Positions 8,188 to 19,547 of a stretch of DNA of 62,100 nt are shown here, in pieces. The position numbers and the translations under genes are program-made. The DNA comes from Pseudomonadota bacterium. GTDB lineage: Bacteria > Pseudomonadota > Gammaproteobacteria > Burkholderiales > Burkholderiaceae_C. The stretch is from NCBI GenBank assembly GCA_018241325.1, contig JAFEEB010000020.1, positions 31,300 to 93,399 on the forward strand, written 5' to 3'. Position 1 is the first letter of the stretch. Each line of letters begins with the position of its first letter. The notes beneath the pieces are model-generated. The model searched no databases. It saw nothing but the letters and a program-made list of their open reading frames with translations, and had not been told where the DNA came from.

Positions 8188-10544
8188 CAGACCCCCTCCA
8201 GCGCACGCGCGCCCGACAGGCGCAGCGCATTGAGTACCACCAGGAGCGAACTGGCCGCCATGCCCAGACCGGCGGCCCAGGCGGGCATCCAGCCCAGCAT
8301 CGCCAACGGGACCCCAGCCGCGTTGTAGACCAGCGCCCAGGCCAGATTCTGCTTGACAATCGTCAAGGTGTGAACTGCCTGGAGGCGCGCGTCGGCAATG
8401 GCTGTCAGCTGCCCGCCCAACACCACGAAATCGGCCTGCGCCTGGGCCAGCGGCACGGCCTGGCCAAAGGCAAAGGACACCTGCGCCGCAGCCAGCCCCG
8501 GGCCATCGTTCAGGCCGTCGCCCACCATGGCGATGCGTGCGCCGGTGCCCTGAAGGGCCTGCAAGTGCCGCAGCTTGTCACCCGGCGAGCAGCCGCCCAG
8601 CGCCTCGTCGATACCCGCCAGGGCGGCGATGCGCTGCGCGGCCTGCACCTGGTCGCCGGACAGCAACTGCACCCTCAGACCCGCCGCACGCAGTGCGGCC
8701 ACCGCTGCCGGCGCGTCGGCGCGCAAGTCCTCGTCGAACTCGAAGCGCGCGATCGGACCGTCCTCGTCGGCCAGATGACTGACCGGCCCGGCATCTGACG
8801 GCGTGACCCCACCGCAAAACGCGGCCGAGCCCAGCCAGACGTGCCGGAACTGGCCGGCCACTTCCACCTCGCCTTGCAGGCCGTGGCCCGCCGTCTCGCG
8901 CACCGCCCGCGCCGGGGGCAGGCGCAGATCGGCGGCCTGCGCCGCGCCGACCAGCGCGCGCGAAACCGGGTGCAGGCTGTGCCGCGCCAAGGCCGCCGCC
9001 AGCGCCAGGGCCTGCTCGCGCGTGACGCCGGAGCGCAGCGTCAGCTGCCGCAGCGCAAAGGCGTCGCGGGTCAGCGTGCCGGTCTTGTCGAACACCACGG
9101 TATCCACCGCGGCCAGCACCTCGATGGCCTGCAGGCGCCGCGTCAGGATGCCCCGGCGCGCCAGCGCCCCGGCGCTGGCCAGCATGGCCGCCGGTGTGGC
9201 CAGCGAGAGCGCGCAGGGGCAGGTCACCACCAGGATGGCCACCGCGATCATCAAGGCATGGGCCGGGTCTTGCGGCCACCACCAAGCGCAGGCTGCGCCC
9301 GCGGCCAGCAGCACGACGATCAGGAAGGGCTTGGCCAGCCGGTCGGCCAGCTGCGCGATGGGCGGCTTGCTCACGGCCGCCTGCTGCATCAGCGCCACCA
9401 CCTGGGCGTAGCGCGTTTGCGCGCCGACCTGGCGCACCCGCATCTGCACCGCCTCGCTCAGGTTGTGGCTGCCGGCAATCACCGCGTCGCCCACCGCGCG
9501 CGGCACCGGGCGCGACTCGCCGGTGAGCAGGGCCTCGTCCACCGTGGTGGCGCCCGCCGTGAGCTCGCCGTCAGCCGGAAAGCCCTCACCCGGCAGCACC
9601 CGCAGCACATCGCCCACCCGCACGCGGCGCACCACCACTCGCGTCCATTGGCCATCCGCGCCGCGCCGCTCCACGCTGTCGGGCAGACGATGCATCAGCG
9701 CTTCGAGCGCACCGGCGGCGCGGTCGCGCAGGCGCAGCTCCAGCCAACGCCCGCCGAGCAGAAAAAACACGAACATGGTGAGCGAGTCGAAGTACACCTC
9801 GTGGCCGAACAAACCCTCGGGCTCGAAGGTGCCCAGGCTGCTGACGACGAAGGTGATCCCCATGCCCAGGGCCACCGGCAGGTCCATGCTGACCTGGCGC
9901 CGGCGCACATCGCGCCAGGCGCCCCGCAGAAACGGCTGGCAGGAGAACAGCAGCACCGGCAGCGACAGCACCCATTGCGCCCAGCGCAGCAGGTGAATGA
10001 TGTCGGGCTCGATCTCGCCCGGCGCGGTGAAGTAGGCCGGCGCGGCATACATCATCACCTGCATCATGCACAGCCCGGCCACGCCCAGGCGCCACAGCAT
10101 GCGCCGCGTGTCGGCCTGGCGCTGCTCGCCCGCCAGCGGGTCGTGCGCGGGCAGGGCGCGGTAGCCCGTGCCCTGCAACGCGGACATCCAGCGCGAAGGC
10201 CGCGTGAGGCGCTCGTCCCACACCACGCGCCCGCGCTGGCCGGCGGCGCTGACTTCGGCCTCCAGCACGCCGGGGACCGCACGCAGGGTCTGCTCGATGG
10301 TGCCCGCACAGGCCGCGCAATGCATGCCCTCGAAGGCCACCGAGGAGGCCCAGCGCTCGCCCTGCGCGCCAGTCACCGGTTGGCTGAAGGCCAGCCATTC
10401 GTCGCGTTCGTCGAGCAGCGCGGCAGCGTCGGGCCGCGCCGGCGCGCCATCGGGCCGCGCGGACGCCGGGCCCAACGAAAGAACGCCCTCAGCTTGCATG
10501 GGCCCCAACGATAGGGACTGGATCGACGACTCGGCTTGATTCAT
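8187..10544 (-). CDS. ccoI: Copper-transporting P1B-type ATPase, cbb3 oxidase assembly
   Basis: 785 aa. A variable N-terminus is followed by a heavy-metal-associated domain with GMHCAAC (near residue 73). Eight membrane helices carry the CPC metal site in VVTCPCALSLATP. The phosphorylation site is DKTGTLT, the actuator loop is LTGES, and the nucleotide domain contains GDGLNDGPGLAAA. It belongs to the CcoI/FixI group that exports copper to the periplasm for the oxidase CuB site. The last codons overlap ccoS. The start ATG at 10,544 lies inside an Anr/FNR-like palindrome, so the start of this transcript may be sensitive to that regulator. Confidence 0.95.
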   Translation of the reverse strand: MNQAESSIQSLSLGPMQAEGVLSLGPASARPDGAPARPDAAALLDERDEWLAFSQPVTGAQGERWASSVAFEGMHCAACAGTIEQTLRAVPGVLEAEVSAAGQRGRVVWDERLTRPSRWMSALQGTGYRALPAHDPLAGEQRQADTRRMLWRLGVAGLCMMQVMMYAAPAYFTAPGEIEPDIIHLLRWAQWVLSLPVLLFSCQPFLRGAWRDVRRRQVSMDLPVALGMGITFVVSSLGTFEPEGLFGHEVYFDSLTMFVFFLLGGRWLELRLRDRAAGALEALMHRLPDSVERRGADGQWTRVVVRRVRVGDVLRVLPGEGFPADGELTAGATTVDEALLTGESRPVPRAVGDAVIAGSHNLSEAVQMRVRQVGAQTRYAQVVALMQQAAVSKPPIAQLADRLAKPFLIVVLLAAGAACAWWWPQDPAHALMIAVAILVVTCPCALSLATPAAMLASAGALARRGILTRRLQAIEVLAAVDTVVFDKTGTLTRDAFALRQLTLRSGVTREQALALAAALARHSLHPVSRALVGAAQAADLRLPPARAVRETAGHGLQGEVEVAGQFRHVWLGSAAFCGGVTPSDAGPVSHLADEDGPIARFEFDEDLRADAPAAVAALRAAGLRVQLLSGDQVQAAQRIAALAGIDEALGGCSPGDKLRHLQALQGTGARIAMVGDGLNDGPGLAAAQVSFAFGQAVPLAQAQADFVVLGGQLTAIADARLQAVHTLTIVKQNLAWALVYNAAGVPLAMLGWMPAWAAGLGMAASSLLVVLNALRLSGARALEGV

Positions 10545-10549
10545 GTCAA
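10536..10549 (+). promoter_or_regulatory. Anr/FNR-type operator between ccoI and uspA
   Basis: TTGATTCATGTCAA matches TTGAT-N4-ATCAA with one mismatch. It covers the ccoI start codon, so activation is more likely directed to the right, toward the universal stress gene at 10,650. A class II start would fall near 10,584. The -10 at the expected spacing is poor (TAAGGT). Confidence 0.5.
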
Positions 10550-10649
10550 GTGACTGCGGCTTTCATCGCGATAAGGTATCGTCAAGGCGCTGGGGCACCG
10601 GACTGTCGTCGCCATCGCCCCACACCGTCACGACACAAGGAGATGGAGC

Positions 10650-11093
10650 ATGTACAAGCGCATTCTGGTGGCCACCGATGGCTCTGAACTCTCGCACAAG
10701 GCCGTCGATCATGCCATTGGCCTGGCCGCCCTGTGCCAGGCCGAGTTGATCGCGGTAACCGTTGTTCCGCACTACCCGCGCAGCTATTTCGACGGTTCGC
10801 TGCCGCTCACCAACGACGAGGTGGAGCGCGTCGAGAAGCACTGGTCCGAGGGCGGCCACAAGATCCTCGAAACGGTGCAGACGGCCGCCAAGGCCCAGGG
10901 CGTGACGCTGAGCGACGTGGTCGTCAAGTCAGACCTGGTGGCCGACGCGCTGATCGAGACCGCCAAGACGCAAAAAGCCGACCTGATCGTCATGGCCTCG
11001 CACGGCCGCAAGGGCATGTCGCGCCTGTTGCTGGGCAGCGAAACGCAGCAAGTCCTCACGCACACGAGCATTCCGGTGCTGGTGCTGAGATAA
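10650..11093 (+). CDS. Universal stress protein, ATP-binding type
   Basis: 147 aa UspA-fold protein. The N-terminus MYKRILVATDGSELS and the C-terminal nucleotide motif ASHGRKGMSRLLLGSETQ (G-2x-G-9x-GS/T) mark the ATP-binding subclass. These small cytosolic proteins promote survival in oxygen or energy limitation; several Pseudomonas homologues are under Anr control. A strong AAGGAG site precedes the start. It is divergent from ccoI, with an Anr/FNR-like box in the shared region, which links it to the microaerobic programme (inference). Confidence 0.93.
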   Translation: MYKRILVATDGSELSHKAVDHAIGLAALCQAELIAVTVVPHYPRSYFDGSLPLTNDEVERVEKHWSEGGHKILETVQTAAKAQGVTLSDVVVKSDLVADALIETAKTQKADLIVMASHGRKGMSRLLLGSETQQVLTHTSIPVLVLR

Positions 11094-11097
11094 GACA

Positions 11098-11254
11098 ACC
11101 CCCACCGTCGCTGCGCGCCCTCCCCGTCTGTCACGCGGTGCGTGGGAAGTGGGGCACTCAACCAGTGCCGCGGGTGGCCCCTGCGCAGCGGCCGCCCCCG
11201 TTTCAGGCGATGGGGGTGGCGCGCGCAGCGCCACCGACCAGCGCGACCCCCGGT
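11098..11254 (+). repeat. Dispersed GC-rich intergenic repeat, copy B
   Basis: Begins ACCCCCACCGTCGCTGCGC just after the uspA stop and fills the gap to the next convergent gene. It shares the ACCCCC-N-CGCTGCGC core with the other copies but is the most diverged. Confidence 0.4.
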
Positions 11255-11866
11255 TCAGCGCTCGGGCGTGATGCTGCCCACGGGGTCGGTCGGCTCGGCT
11301 GCCGGTGGCTCGTGGGTCACCGCGGGCCGCACGCTCGGTGGGGCGGGCCGGTAGTCGGCCAAGCCTTCGCGCAAGCCCATTTCCAGCCGGTCAACGCGCG
11401 CGTGCAGGTCGCGGTTGTGGTTTTCGACCGTCTGAACCAGGCGGCCAATCTCGGCATCGACGGGACGCTCGCGCAGGCCCATCTCGGCGCGGTCGATGCG
11501 CGAAAGCGTGTCCTGCTTCTGGCGCTCGACCGCGTCGCCCAGGCGCGCGACCTCCTGGTCCAGGTGCTGGCGCAGATCGGTAAAGCGCGAGGCCTCGGCC
11601 TTGTCGGCCAGCTCGCGCTGGGCCGCCAGCTCGCGGGCGTGGCGGCGCGTCTCCATCAGCACGGTGCCTTGGGTGAAGGCCATCACCCCGACGAACACCA
11701 GGAACAGCAGCACCATCAAGCCCACCAGCACCAGGCCCAGCGGCGCGGTCACGTGCGCAAAGATCAACGACAGCTCGGTCGGCCGGTTCATCTCCGTCCA
11801 GTTCACGCCGACAAACGTGGCGATGGCGGCGCAAATCAGCAAAAAGAACAAGGTGCGCAAGGACAT
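11255..11866 (-). CDS. LapA-domain membrane protein with coiled-coil tail
   Basis: 203 aa. The start MSLRTLFFLL is chosen at 11,866; the longer open frame lacks coding character. Two membrane helices (about residues 5-22 and 40-60) correspond to the LapA/DUF1049 domain of small lipopolysaccharide-assembly-type membrane proteins. They are followed by a long charged heptad-like region (about 65-175; TRRHARELAAQRELADK, RIDRAEMGLRERPVD). The near-repeat DRAEMGLRE / DRLEMGLRE suggests an internal duplication. The tail is proline-rich. It is downstream of the malonate operon on the same strand, with a 113-base gap, and probably independent of it. Confidence 0.8.
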   Translation of the reverse strand: MSLRTLFFLLICAAIATFVGVNWTEMNRPTELSLIFAHVTAPLGLVLVGLMVLLFLVFVGVMAFTQGTVLMETRRHARELAAQRELADKAEASRFTDLRQHLDQEVARLGDAVERQKQDTLSRIDRAEMGLRERPVDAEIGRLVQTVENHNRDLHARVDRLEMGLREGLADYRPAPPSVRPAVTHEPPAAEPTDPVGSITPER

Positions 11867-11979
11867 GGGGGCTCCTGGGTGGTCCGTTTTCAGCGGGCGG
11901 TTTGCCGGGCGCCTGGCTGCTTGCTGCCCACTGCGAACGGGTGACTGCCAATCGGGTTGAAGTGTAAGCCGTCGCCCCG

Positions 11980-13554
<1,575 letters not shown>

Positions 13555-13581
13555 GGGTGTCGTGGACGTGAACGGGTGGCA

Positions 13582-14373
13582 CTAGAACCGCGCCGGGCGC
13601 TTGGCCAGGAAGGCCGCGATGCCCTCCCGGTGCTCGGCGCTGTCGGCGTAATCATACGCATCGATCACTATTCTTTCAATAGCTGGTTGCGCCCGTCCAT
13701 CGCGCGCCAGAGGCTGATTCAATGCCCGAAACGTCTGCTTGTTCTGGCGCGCGGCGCGTGGCGCCAGCGCCGCCATGCGCTGCGCCCGCTCGCGTGCATG
13801 ACCCAGCACGTCGGCCGCCGGCAGTACGCGATGCAGAAAGCCGCGCGCCTTCATCTCGGCCGCATCCAGCACGGCCGCCTCCAGCAGCAGCTCGCGCGCC
13901 GTGGCCTCGCCCGCTACGCGCGCCACCAGCGCCGCCTCGCGCGGCGCCATCGGAAAGCCCAGCTTGGCGATCGGCGCGCCAAAGCGGGCGCCGTCGGCGG
14001 CCACGCGGATGTCGCAGCAGCTGGCGATCTCCATGCCGGCGCCCATGCAATGGCCTTCGATGGCGGCAACCATCGGCACGTCGCAGTCCAGCATGGCTTG
14101 CAAGCCGCCCCAGACGTCCTGCTCGTGAAAAGCCCGCAGGCTGGCCACTTCGAAGCGGAACGCGGTGTATTCGGCAATGTCGCCGCCGGAGCAAAACGTC
14201 CCGCCCTGGCCGTGCACGATCACGCAGCGAACGCCCGCGTCGGCCTGGATCGCCATGAAGACGGCCCGCAGGCGGCGCCACATGGCGCGCGACATGGCGT
14301 TCAGCTTGCCGGCGTTGGCCAAGGTGACCCGCGCGACGGCACCGTCCTGTTCAAGATGGATCTCACCGGACAT
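13582..14373 (-). CDS. Enoyl-CoA hydratase/isomerase (crotonase) family protein
   Basis: 263 aa. Crotonase oxyanion-hole segments are FCSGGDIAEY (about 61-69) and EGHCMGAGMEIA (about 106-117); the remaining active-site positions cannot be assigned with certainty. Between malonyl-CoA decarboxylase and malonyl-CoA synthetase, it may act on a malonyl- or methylmalonyl-CoA derivative, but the substrate is unknown. An AT-rich micro-repeat (13,665-13,684) is embedded in frame and encodes AIERIVIDAYD in the C-terminal part, which looks like an insertion into the gene. Confidence 0.85.
   Translation of the reverse strand: MSGEIHLEQDGAVARVTLANAGKLNAMSRAMWRRLRAVFMAIQADAGVRCVIVHGQGGTFCSGGDIAEYTAFRFEVASLRAFHEQDVWGGLQAMLDCDVPMVAAIEGHCMGAGMEIASCCDIRVAADGARFGAPIAKLGFPMAPREAALVARVAGEATARELLLEAAVLDAAEMKARGFLHRVLPAADVLGHARERAQRMAALAPRAARQNKQTFRALNQPLARDGRAQPAIERIVIDAYDYADSAEHREGIAAFLAKRPARF
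13665..13684 (-). repeat. AT-rich micro-repeat a (inside the crotonase gene)
   Basis: Minus strand AGCTATTGAAAGAATAGTGA; CTATT and AATAG form a small palindrome. Member of an eight-copy family. Confidence 0.6.
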
Positions 14374-14391
14374 GGCGACTCGCCCAGCCTG

Positions 14392-15768
14392 TCAATCCAG
14401 CAGGCTCTGAACGGCGCCGGCCACCGGAACGGTGCCCTGCGCCAGTTCGCGGCGGTGCTTGTCCAGGCGCTTCAGGTCATACAGGTAGTTGACCATCAGC
14501 CCATACGACTGCTTGAGGCCCTTGGGCGAGGGATCGCCCAGCCAGTTGATGCGCTCGATGCGCGCGCCATTGCCCAGGTGAAAGCGGGCCACGGCGTCCA
14601 GCGGGCGACCGCCTTCGGTGCGCTCGCGCGCCAGGTAGTGCGCGGCGGCGGCCAGCAGCCAGCGCGCGCGGGCCGATTTTTCGGGCCACTGGGTCACGCC
14701 GTCGAGCGCGCCCACGATGTCTGCGGCAGCGACGTCGGCCACGCCCAGCTCGCGCGCCAGCTCGGTGCGGGCGCGCGCGGGCAGGGCTTGCAGGCGGGCG
14801 TCAGCGTTCTTGGCCAGCCAGGCGCGAAAGCCGGGAACGGGCGAGAGCGTGGCAAACAGCTTGAGGCGCGCAAACTCGCCTTGCAGCACCTCCACCACGC
14901 GCTTGATCAGCTCGTCGCCAAAGCTCACGCCCTTCAGGCCGCTTTGGGTGTTGCTGATGGAGTAGAAGATCGCGCACGCGGCTTTGTCCAGGTCGGCCGG
15001 CGCGGCCTCCTCGTCCAGCAGCGGGACGATGCCGCCGGCCATCTCGCGCAGCAGCGCCACCTCGACGAAGATCAGCGGCTCACCCGGCATGCGCGGGTGA
15101 AAAAAGCTGTAGCAACGCCGGTCTTCGTCCAGCCGGTTCTTGGCGTCCTGCCAGCTGCGGATGTCGTGCACGGCCTCGTACTGGATCAGCTTTTCGATCA
15201 GCGAAGCGGGCGAGTCCCAGCTGATGCGGCGCAGGTCCAGAAAGCCGACGTCGAACCAGGTCGAAAAGAGCTCCTGCAACTCGCCGTCCAGCGCGATCAG
15301 GCGCTTGTCCTTCTTGAGGTGGGGCAGCAGTTCGGCGCGCAGCTCGACCAGAAAATGCACCCCGCCCGGATAGGCCGAAAAGCGCTGGAGCAAGCGCGTG
15401 CGCGGCGCGGTGAAGGCGCGGCGCAGGTGCAGTTCGGCGCGCGCTTCGTCGTCGGTGCCGCGCACGGCCTCGTAGGCCGCGTGGGCCGACTCGATGGCGG
15501 TCACGTCGGGGGCGAAGTGCTCGCTCATCAGCACCCAGCATTCGCGGCGCTGCTCGGGCGTGGCGTTGGCGTACCACTGGGCCAGCGCGGCGGCGCGGCG
15601 CCCGCCCTCGACCTCGCTCACGGCCGGGTCGAGCACGTGCTGCAACTCGCGCAGGATGCGGCGCGAGCCCCAGGGGCCGATGGCGTCCACCCCGCGCTCG
15701 AGCATGGCGCCCAGGCGCTGGCGCATCGAGGCCACGGGGGTGGTGTCGGCATTTGCTTCAGTATTCAT
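14392..15768 (-). CDS. Malonyl-CoA decarboxylase
   Basis: 458 aa, the usual size of bacterial MCD (MatA). Family signatures include YSISNTQSGLKGVSFG, FHPRMPGEPLIFVEVAL and NWLGDPSPKGLKQSYGL. The enzyme converts malonyl-CoA to acetyl-CoA and CO2; the MCD helical domain is followed by a GNAT-like catalytic fold. It is first in the operon with the crotonase (18-base gap) and matB. The predicted ATG at 15,768 lies inside an AT-rich micro-repeat and lacks a ribosome site, so the next methionine (MRQRLGAML, 14 codons in) is a possible alternative. Confidence 0.92.
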   Translation of the reverse strand: MNTEANADTTPVASMRQRLGAMLERGVDAIGPWGSRRILRELQHVLDPAVSEVEGGRRAAALAQWYANATPEQRRECWVLMSEHFAPDVTAIESAHAAYEAVRGTDDEARAELHLRRAFTAPRTRLLQRFSAYPGGVHFLVELRAELLPHLKKDKRLIALDGELQELFSTWFDVGFLDLRRISWDSPASLIEKLIQYEAVHDIRSWQDAKNRLDEDRRCYSFFHPRMPGEPLIFVEVALLREMAGGIVPLLDEEAAPADLDKAACAIFYSISNTQSGLKGVSFGDELIKRVVEVLQGEFARLKLFATLSPVPGFRAWLAKNADARLQALPARARTELARELGVADVAAADIVGALDGVTQWPEKSARARWLLAAAAHYLARERTEGGRPLDAVARFHLGNGARIERINWLGDPSPKGLKQSYGLMVNYLYDLKRLDKHRRELAQGTVPVAGAVQSLLD

Positions 15769-15773
15769 AGCTG
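15755..15773 (-). repeat. AT-rich micro-repeat e (spans the MCD start codon)
   Basis: Minus strand AGCTATGAATACTGAAGC, preceded by a GGCGCTTG..CAAGCGC palindrome at 15,778-15,796. The micro-repeat supplies the ATG used as the MCD start. Confidence 0.55.
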
Positions 15774-15930
15774 ACCGCGCTTGATACACAAGCGCCAGAT
15801 GCCCAAATGACTTGCAAAATCGCGATCCCGAAATTGTAGGTCGGGTTGAGAAACGACAACCCGACGGGCGTTCGGCCAACCCACGCCATTCACTCGACGC
15901 CCACGTCGGGCGACGCTGCGCCAACCCGAC

Positions 15931-16746
15931 CTACGCGGTGGCCGGGCGGCGGCTGGCCCACCCCCACAAGCCCACGCCCGCCAGCATCATGGGCACGCAC
16001 AGCCACTGCCCCATCGACAGGCCCAGCGAGAGCAGGCCCAGGTAGGCATCGGGCTCGCGAAAGTATTCGGCGATGAAGCGAAACGCGCCATAGCCCACCA
16101 AAAACGCGCCGCTGACCTGCCCCATGCGGCGCGGCCGGCGCGCGTACAGCCACAGCAGCACGAACAGCAGCACGCCCTCCAGCAAAAACTGATAAATCTG
16201 CGAAGGGTGGCGCGGCAGCATGGAGCCGCTTTGCGGAAACACCATGCCCCAGGGCAAGTCGGGCGGGGCAAAGCGGCCCCACAGCTCGCCGTTGATGAAG
16301 TTGCCCACGCGCCCGCTGGCCAGGCCCAGCGGCACGCAGGGCGCCACGAGGTCGGTCACCTGCAGCCACGGCCGGCCGCGCCGGTGCGCCCACAGGATCA
16401 TCGCCACGATCACGCCCAGCATGCCGCCGTGAAAGCTCATGCCGCCTTCCCAGATGGCGAACACCTGCAGCGGATGCGCGGCGTAAAACCCGGGCTTGTA
16501 GAACAGGCAAAACCCCAGGCGCCCACCCACGATGACGCCCACCACGCCCCAGAACAGCATGTCCTCGATGTCGCGCCGGCTCCAGGGTGCGGGCTGGGTG
16601 ACGGCGGCGAACTGCGGATGGCGCAGCCGGCGCGTGGCCAGAAAGTAAAACAGCCCGAAGGCCACCAGGTAGGTGATGCCGTACCAGTGAATGGCGAGCG
16701 GGCCCAGGCGGATGGCGATGGGGTCGATGTGCGGGTACATCAGCAT
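15931..16746 (-). CDS. lgt: Prolipoprotein diacylglyceryl transferase
   Basis: 271 aa inner-membrane enzyme transferring diacylglycerol from phosphatidylglycerol to the lipobox cysteine of prolipoproteins. The Lgt signature [14 protein letters not shown] is present, with conserved [25 protein letters not shown] and HPSQIYQ. Seven hydrophobic helices are visible. The start MLMYPHIDP at 16,746 matches the family N-terminus. It is separated from MCD by 162 bases containing a micro-repeat and no gene. Confidence 0.96.
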   Translation of the reverse strand: MLMYPHIDPIAIRLGPLAIHWYGITYLVAFGLFYFLATRRLRHPQFAAVTQPAPWSRRDIEDMLFWGVVGVIVGGRLGFCLFYKPGFYAAHPLQVFAIWEGGMSFHGGMLGVIVAMILWAHRRGRPWLQVTDLVAPCVPLGLASGRVGNFINGELWGRFAPPDLPWGMVFPQSGSMLPRHPSQIYQFLLEGVLLFVLLWLYARRPRRMGQVSGAFLVGYGAFRFIAEYFREPDAYLGLLSLGLSMGQWLCVPMMLAGVGLWGWASRRPATA

Positions 16747-16775
16747 GGCTGCATTGTGCCCGTGCGCCCGCCCGG

Positions 16776-17693
16776 CTACGGCGCGGCGCGGACAAAACCC
16801 AGAAAGCGCTCCAACGCGGGGCTGACGCGGTCGGCCCGCCAGACCAGGCGCGTCTCGCAGGCCGGCAGCGCGCGCGCGCCGCCGGGGCGCCGATAGACCA
16901 CGCCCGGGCGCTGAAACAGCTGCACGCTGCGCGGCACCCAGGCCAGGCCCAGGCCGGCCGACACCAGGTTGACGATGGTCTGCATCTGGATGGCCTCTTG
17001 CGCCACCTGGGGGGCGCGCGCATGAGCGTGGTAGAGGGCAACGACGGCGTCGTGCAGCGAGGGCGCAATGCGGCGCGGAAACAGCACCATGGGCTCGGCC
17101 AGCACGCGGCCCAGCGCCGGCGCGGCCGCGCGTGCCAGCGCATGGCCGGCCGGCAGCGCCAGCAGCAGCGGCTCGGCCGCCACCAGGGCGTGGGCCAGGC
17201 CGGGCGGGGGCACGCCGCGGGCCAGCAGCATCAGGCCGGCGTCGATGTCGCCGCGCGCCAGCAGCTCCTGCTGCACGTCGCCCGTGGCCTCGATCAACTC
17301 CAGGTGCACGCCGGGCGCGGCGGCGCGCCAGGCCGGCACCCAGCGCGGCAACAGCTCGAATCCGGCGGTAGACACAAAGGCCAGACGAATCTGCCCCGCG
17401 TCGCCCAGCGCGGCGCGTTGCGCCAGCGCGGCCAGGCCCTGGGCGCGGGCCAGCAACTCGCGCGCCTCGGGCAGCAAGGCGGCGCCGGCGGGGGTCAGCT
17501 GCACGCGGCGGCGGTTGCGCTCGAACAGGCGCGCACCCAACGTGCGCTCCAGCCCGGCAATGGCCTGCGTCAGCGGCGGCTGGGTGATGTTCAGGCGCGC
17601 GGCGGCCCGGCCGAAGTGCAGCTCCTCGGCCACCGCCACAAACTGGCGCCATTGCCGTAATTCGATTCGAGCCAGCTCAATGGGGTCTGTCAT
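16776..17693 (-). CDS. LysR-family transcriptional regulator, divergent from ilvD
   Basis: 305 aa. The N-terminal winged helix-turn-helix (about residues 14-70) contains [23 protein letters not shown]; a periplasmic-binding-like effector domain follows. Its start codon overlaps a palindrome, ATATGTCGTGCATAT, fitting a LysR T-N11-A site. Divergent placement next to ilvD is typical of LysR regulators that control the adjacent gene; control of branched-chain amino acid synthesis is plausible but unproven. The effector is unknown. Confidence 0.9.
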   Translation of the reverse strand: MTDPIELARIELRQWRQFVAVAEELHFGRAAARLNITQPPLTQAIAGLERTLGARLFERNRRRVQLTPAGAALLPEARELLARAQGLAALAQRAALGDAGQIRLAFVSTAGFELLPRWVPAWRAAAPGVHLELIEATGDVQQELLARGDIDAGLMLLARGVPPPGLAHALVAAEPLLLALPAGHALARAAAPALGRVLAEPMVLFPRRIAPSLHDAVVALYHAHARAPQVAQEAIQMQTIVNLVSAGLGLAWVPRSVQLFQRPGVVYRRPGGARALPACETRLVWRADRVSPALERFLGFVRAAP

Positions 17694-17706
17694 ATGTCGT
17701 GCATAT
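17692..17706. promoter_or_regulatory. LysR-type operator between the regulator and ilvD
   Basis: ATATG-TCGTG-CATAT is a perfect 5-bp inverted repeat with T-N11-A geometry, overlapping the regulator's start codon. It probably mediates autorepression and ilvD control. Confidence 0.5.
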
Positions 17707-17826
17707 TACAGATGCCCATCAAACGGATTGGATCATTGCCCGCTGCTGACGCATACTTGCAGCCACGCTGCGGGCAGCGCCCTGCCCCGCGGCCCCAACC
17801 TTTGCCACGAACCCAGCGAGACCCCC

Positions 17827-19536
17827 ATGGCCGATTCCAACCCCAACCTGCCCATCAACCGCCGCAGCGCCAACATCACGCAAGGCAAGGCGCGCGCCGC
17901 CAACCGCTCCATGTTCTACGGCATGGGCTACACCGAGGCCGATTTCGACAAACCCATGGTGGGCGTGGCCAACGGGCACAGCACCATCACGCCCTGCAAC
18001 AGCGGCCTGCAAAAGCTGGCCGACGCGGCGATTGCCGGCATCGAGGAAGCGGGCGGCAACGCCCAGGTGTTTGGCACGCCGACCATCAGCGACGGCATGG
18101 CCATGGGCACCGAGGGCATGAAGTACTCGCTGGTCAGCCGCGAGGTCATCAGCGACTGCGTGGAGACCTGCGTGCAGGGCCAGTGGATGGACGGCTGCGT
18201 GGTGATTGGCGGCTGCGACAAGAACATGCCCGGCGGCATGATGGGCATGCTGCGCGCCAACGTGCCCAGCATCTACGTGTACGGCGGCACCATCGAGCCG
18301 GGCTGCCTGCACGGGTGCGATTTGAACATCGTGAGCGTGTTCGAGGCCGTGGGCCAGAACGCCGCGGGCAAGATCAGCGACCAGGAGCTCAAGGACATCG
18401 AGCAGCACGCCATTCCGGGCACCGGCTCGTGCGGAGGCATGTACACGGCCAACACCATGAGCAGCTCGTTCGAGGCGCTGGGCATGAGCCTGCCCTACTC
18501 CAGCACCATGGCCAACCCGCACGCCGAAAAGGTGGACTCGGCCCGCGAGTCGGCCCAGGTGCTGATCGAGGCCATCAAGAAGGACATCAAGCCGCGCGAC
18601 ATCGTCACGCGCCAGTCGATCGAAAACGCCGTGGCCGTGATCATGGCCGTGGGCGGCTCGACCAACGCGGTGCTGCACTTTCTGGCCATCGCGCACGCGG
18701 CGGGCGTGGAGTGGTCCATCGACGACTTCGAGCGCATGCGCAAGAAGGTGCCGGTGTTTTGCGACATGAAGCCCAGCGGCAAATACCTGGCGGTGGACCT
18801 GCACAAGGCCGGCGGCATTCCGCAGGTGATGAAGATGCTGCTGAACGCGGGCCTCTTGCACGGCGACTGCATGACCATCACCGGCAAGACCATTGCCGAG
18901 ACGCTGAAGGACGTGCCCGATGTGCCGCGCGCAGACCAGGACGTGATCCACCCCATCGACAAGCCGCTGTACGCGCAGGGCCACTTGGCGATTCTCAAAG
19001 GCAATCTCAGCCCTGAAGGCGCCGTGGCCAAGATCACCGGCTTGAAGAACCCCGTCATGACAGGCCCGGCGCGCGTGTTCGACGACGAGCAGTCGGCGCT
19101 GGCGGCCATCCTGAGCGGCAAGATCAAGGCCGGCGACGTGATGGTGCTGCGCTACCTGGGCCCCAAGGGCGGCCCCGGCATGCCCGAGATGCTGGCGCCC
19201 ACCGGCGCGCTGGTCGGCGAAGGCCTGGGCGAAAGCGTGGGCTTGATCACCGACGGGCGCTTTTCGGGCGGCACCTGGGGCATGGTGGTGGGCCACGTGG
19301 CGCCCGAGGCCGCGGCCGGCGGCAACATCGCGCTGATCCACGAAGGCGACTCCATCACCATCGACGCGCACCAGCTGCTGCTGCAACTGAACGTGCCCGA
19401 TGCCGAACTGGCCCGGCGCCGCGCCGCATGGAAGGCGCCCAAGCCGCGCTACACGCGCGGCGTGCAGGCCAAGTTCGCCTTCAACGCGTCGAGCGCCAGC
19501 CGCGGCGCCGTGCTGGACGATTTTCCGCAGAACTGA
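17827..19536 (+). CDS. ilvD: Dihydroxy-acid dehydratase
   Basis: 569 aa. Converts 2,3-dihydroxy-isovalerate and the methylvalerate analogue to 2-keto acids in Val/Ile synthesis. Iron-sulfur cysteines lie in [10 protein letters not shown] and [14 protein letters not shown], as in the IlvD/Edd family, and the C-terminal [20 protein letters not shown] is intact. The start [14 protein letters not shown] at 17,827 is the conserved N-terminus; the in-frame upstream extension is rejected. It is divergent from a LysR gene and followed after 11 bases by a small FMN-binding-like gene. Confidence 0.97.
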   Translation: MADSNPNLPINRRSANITQGKARAANRSMFYGMGYTEADFDKPMVGVANGHSTITPCNSGLQKLADAAIAGIEEAGGNAQVFGTPTISDGMAMGTEGMKYSLVSREVISDCVETCVQGQWMDGCVVIGGCDKNMPGGMMGMLRANVPSIYVYGGTIEPGCLHGCDLNIVSVFEAVGQNAAGKISDQELKDIEQHAIPGTGSCGGMYTANTMSSSFEALGMSLPYSSTMANPHAEKVDSARESAQVLIEAIKKDIKPRDIVTRQSIENAVAVIMAVGGSTNAVLHFLAIAHAAGVEWSIDDFERMRKKVPVFCDMKPSGKYLAVDLHKAGGIPQVMKMLLNAGLLHGDCMTITGKTIAETLKDVPDVPRADQDVIHPIDKPLYAQGHLAILKGNLSPEGAVAKITGLKNPVMTGPARVFDDEQSALAAILSGKIKAGDVMVLRYLGPKGGPGMPEMLAPTGALVGEGLGESVGLITDGRFSGGTWGMVVGHVAPEAAAGGNIALIHEGDSITIDAHQLLLQLNVPDAELARRRAAWKAPKPRYTRGVQAKFAFNASSASRGAVLDDFPQN

Positions 19537-19547
19537 AGAGGGGCGTC

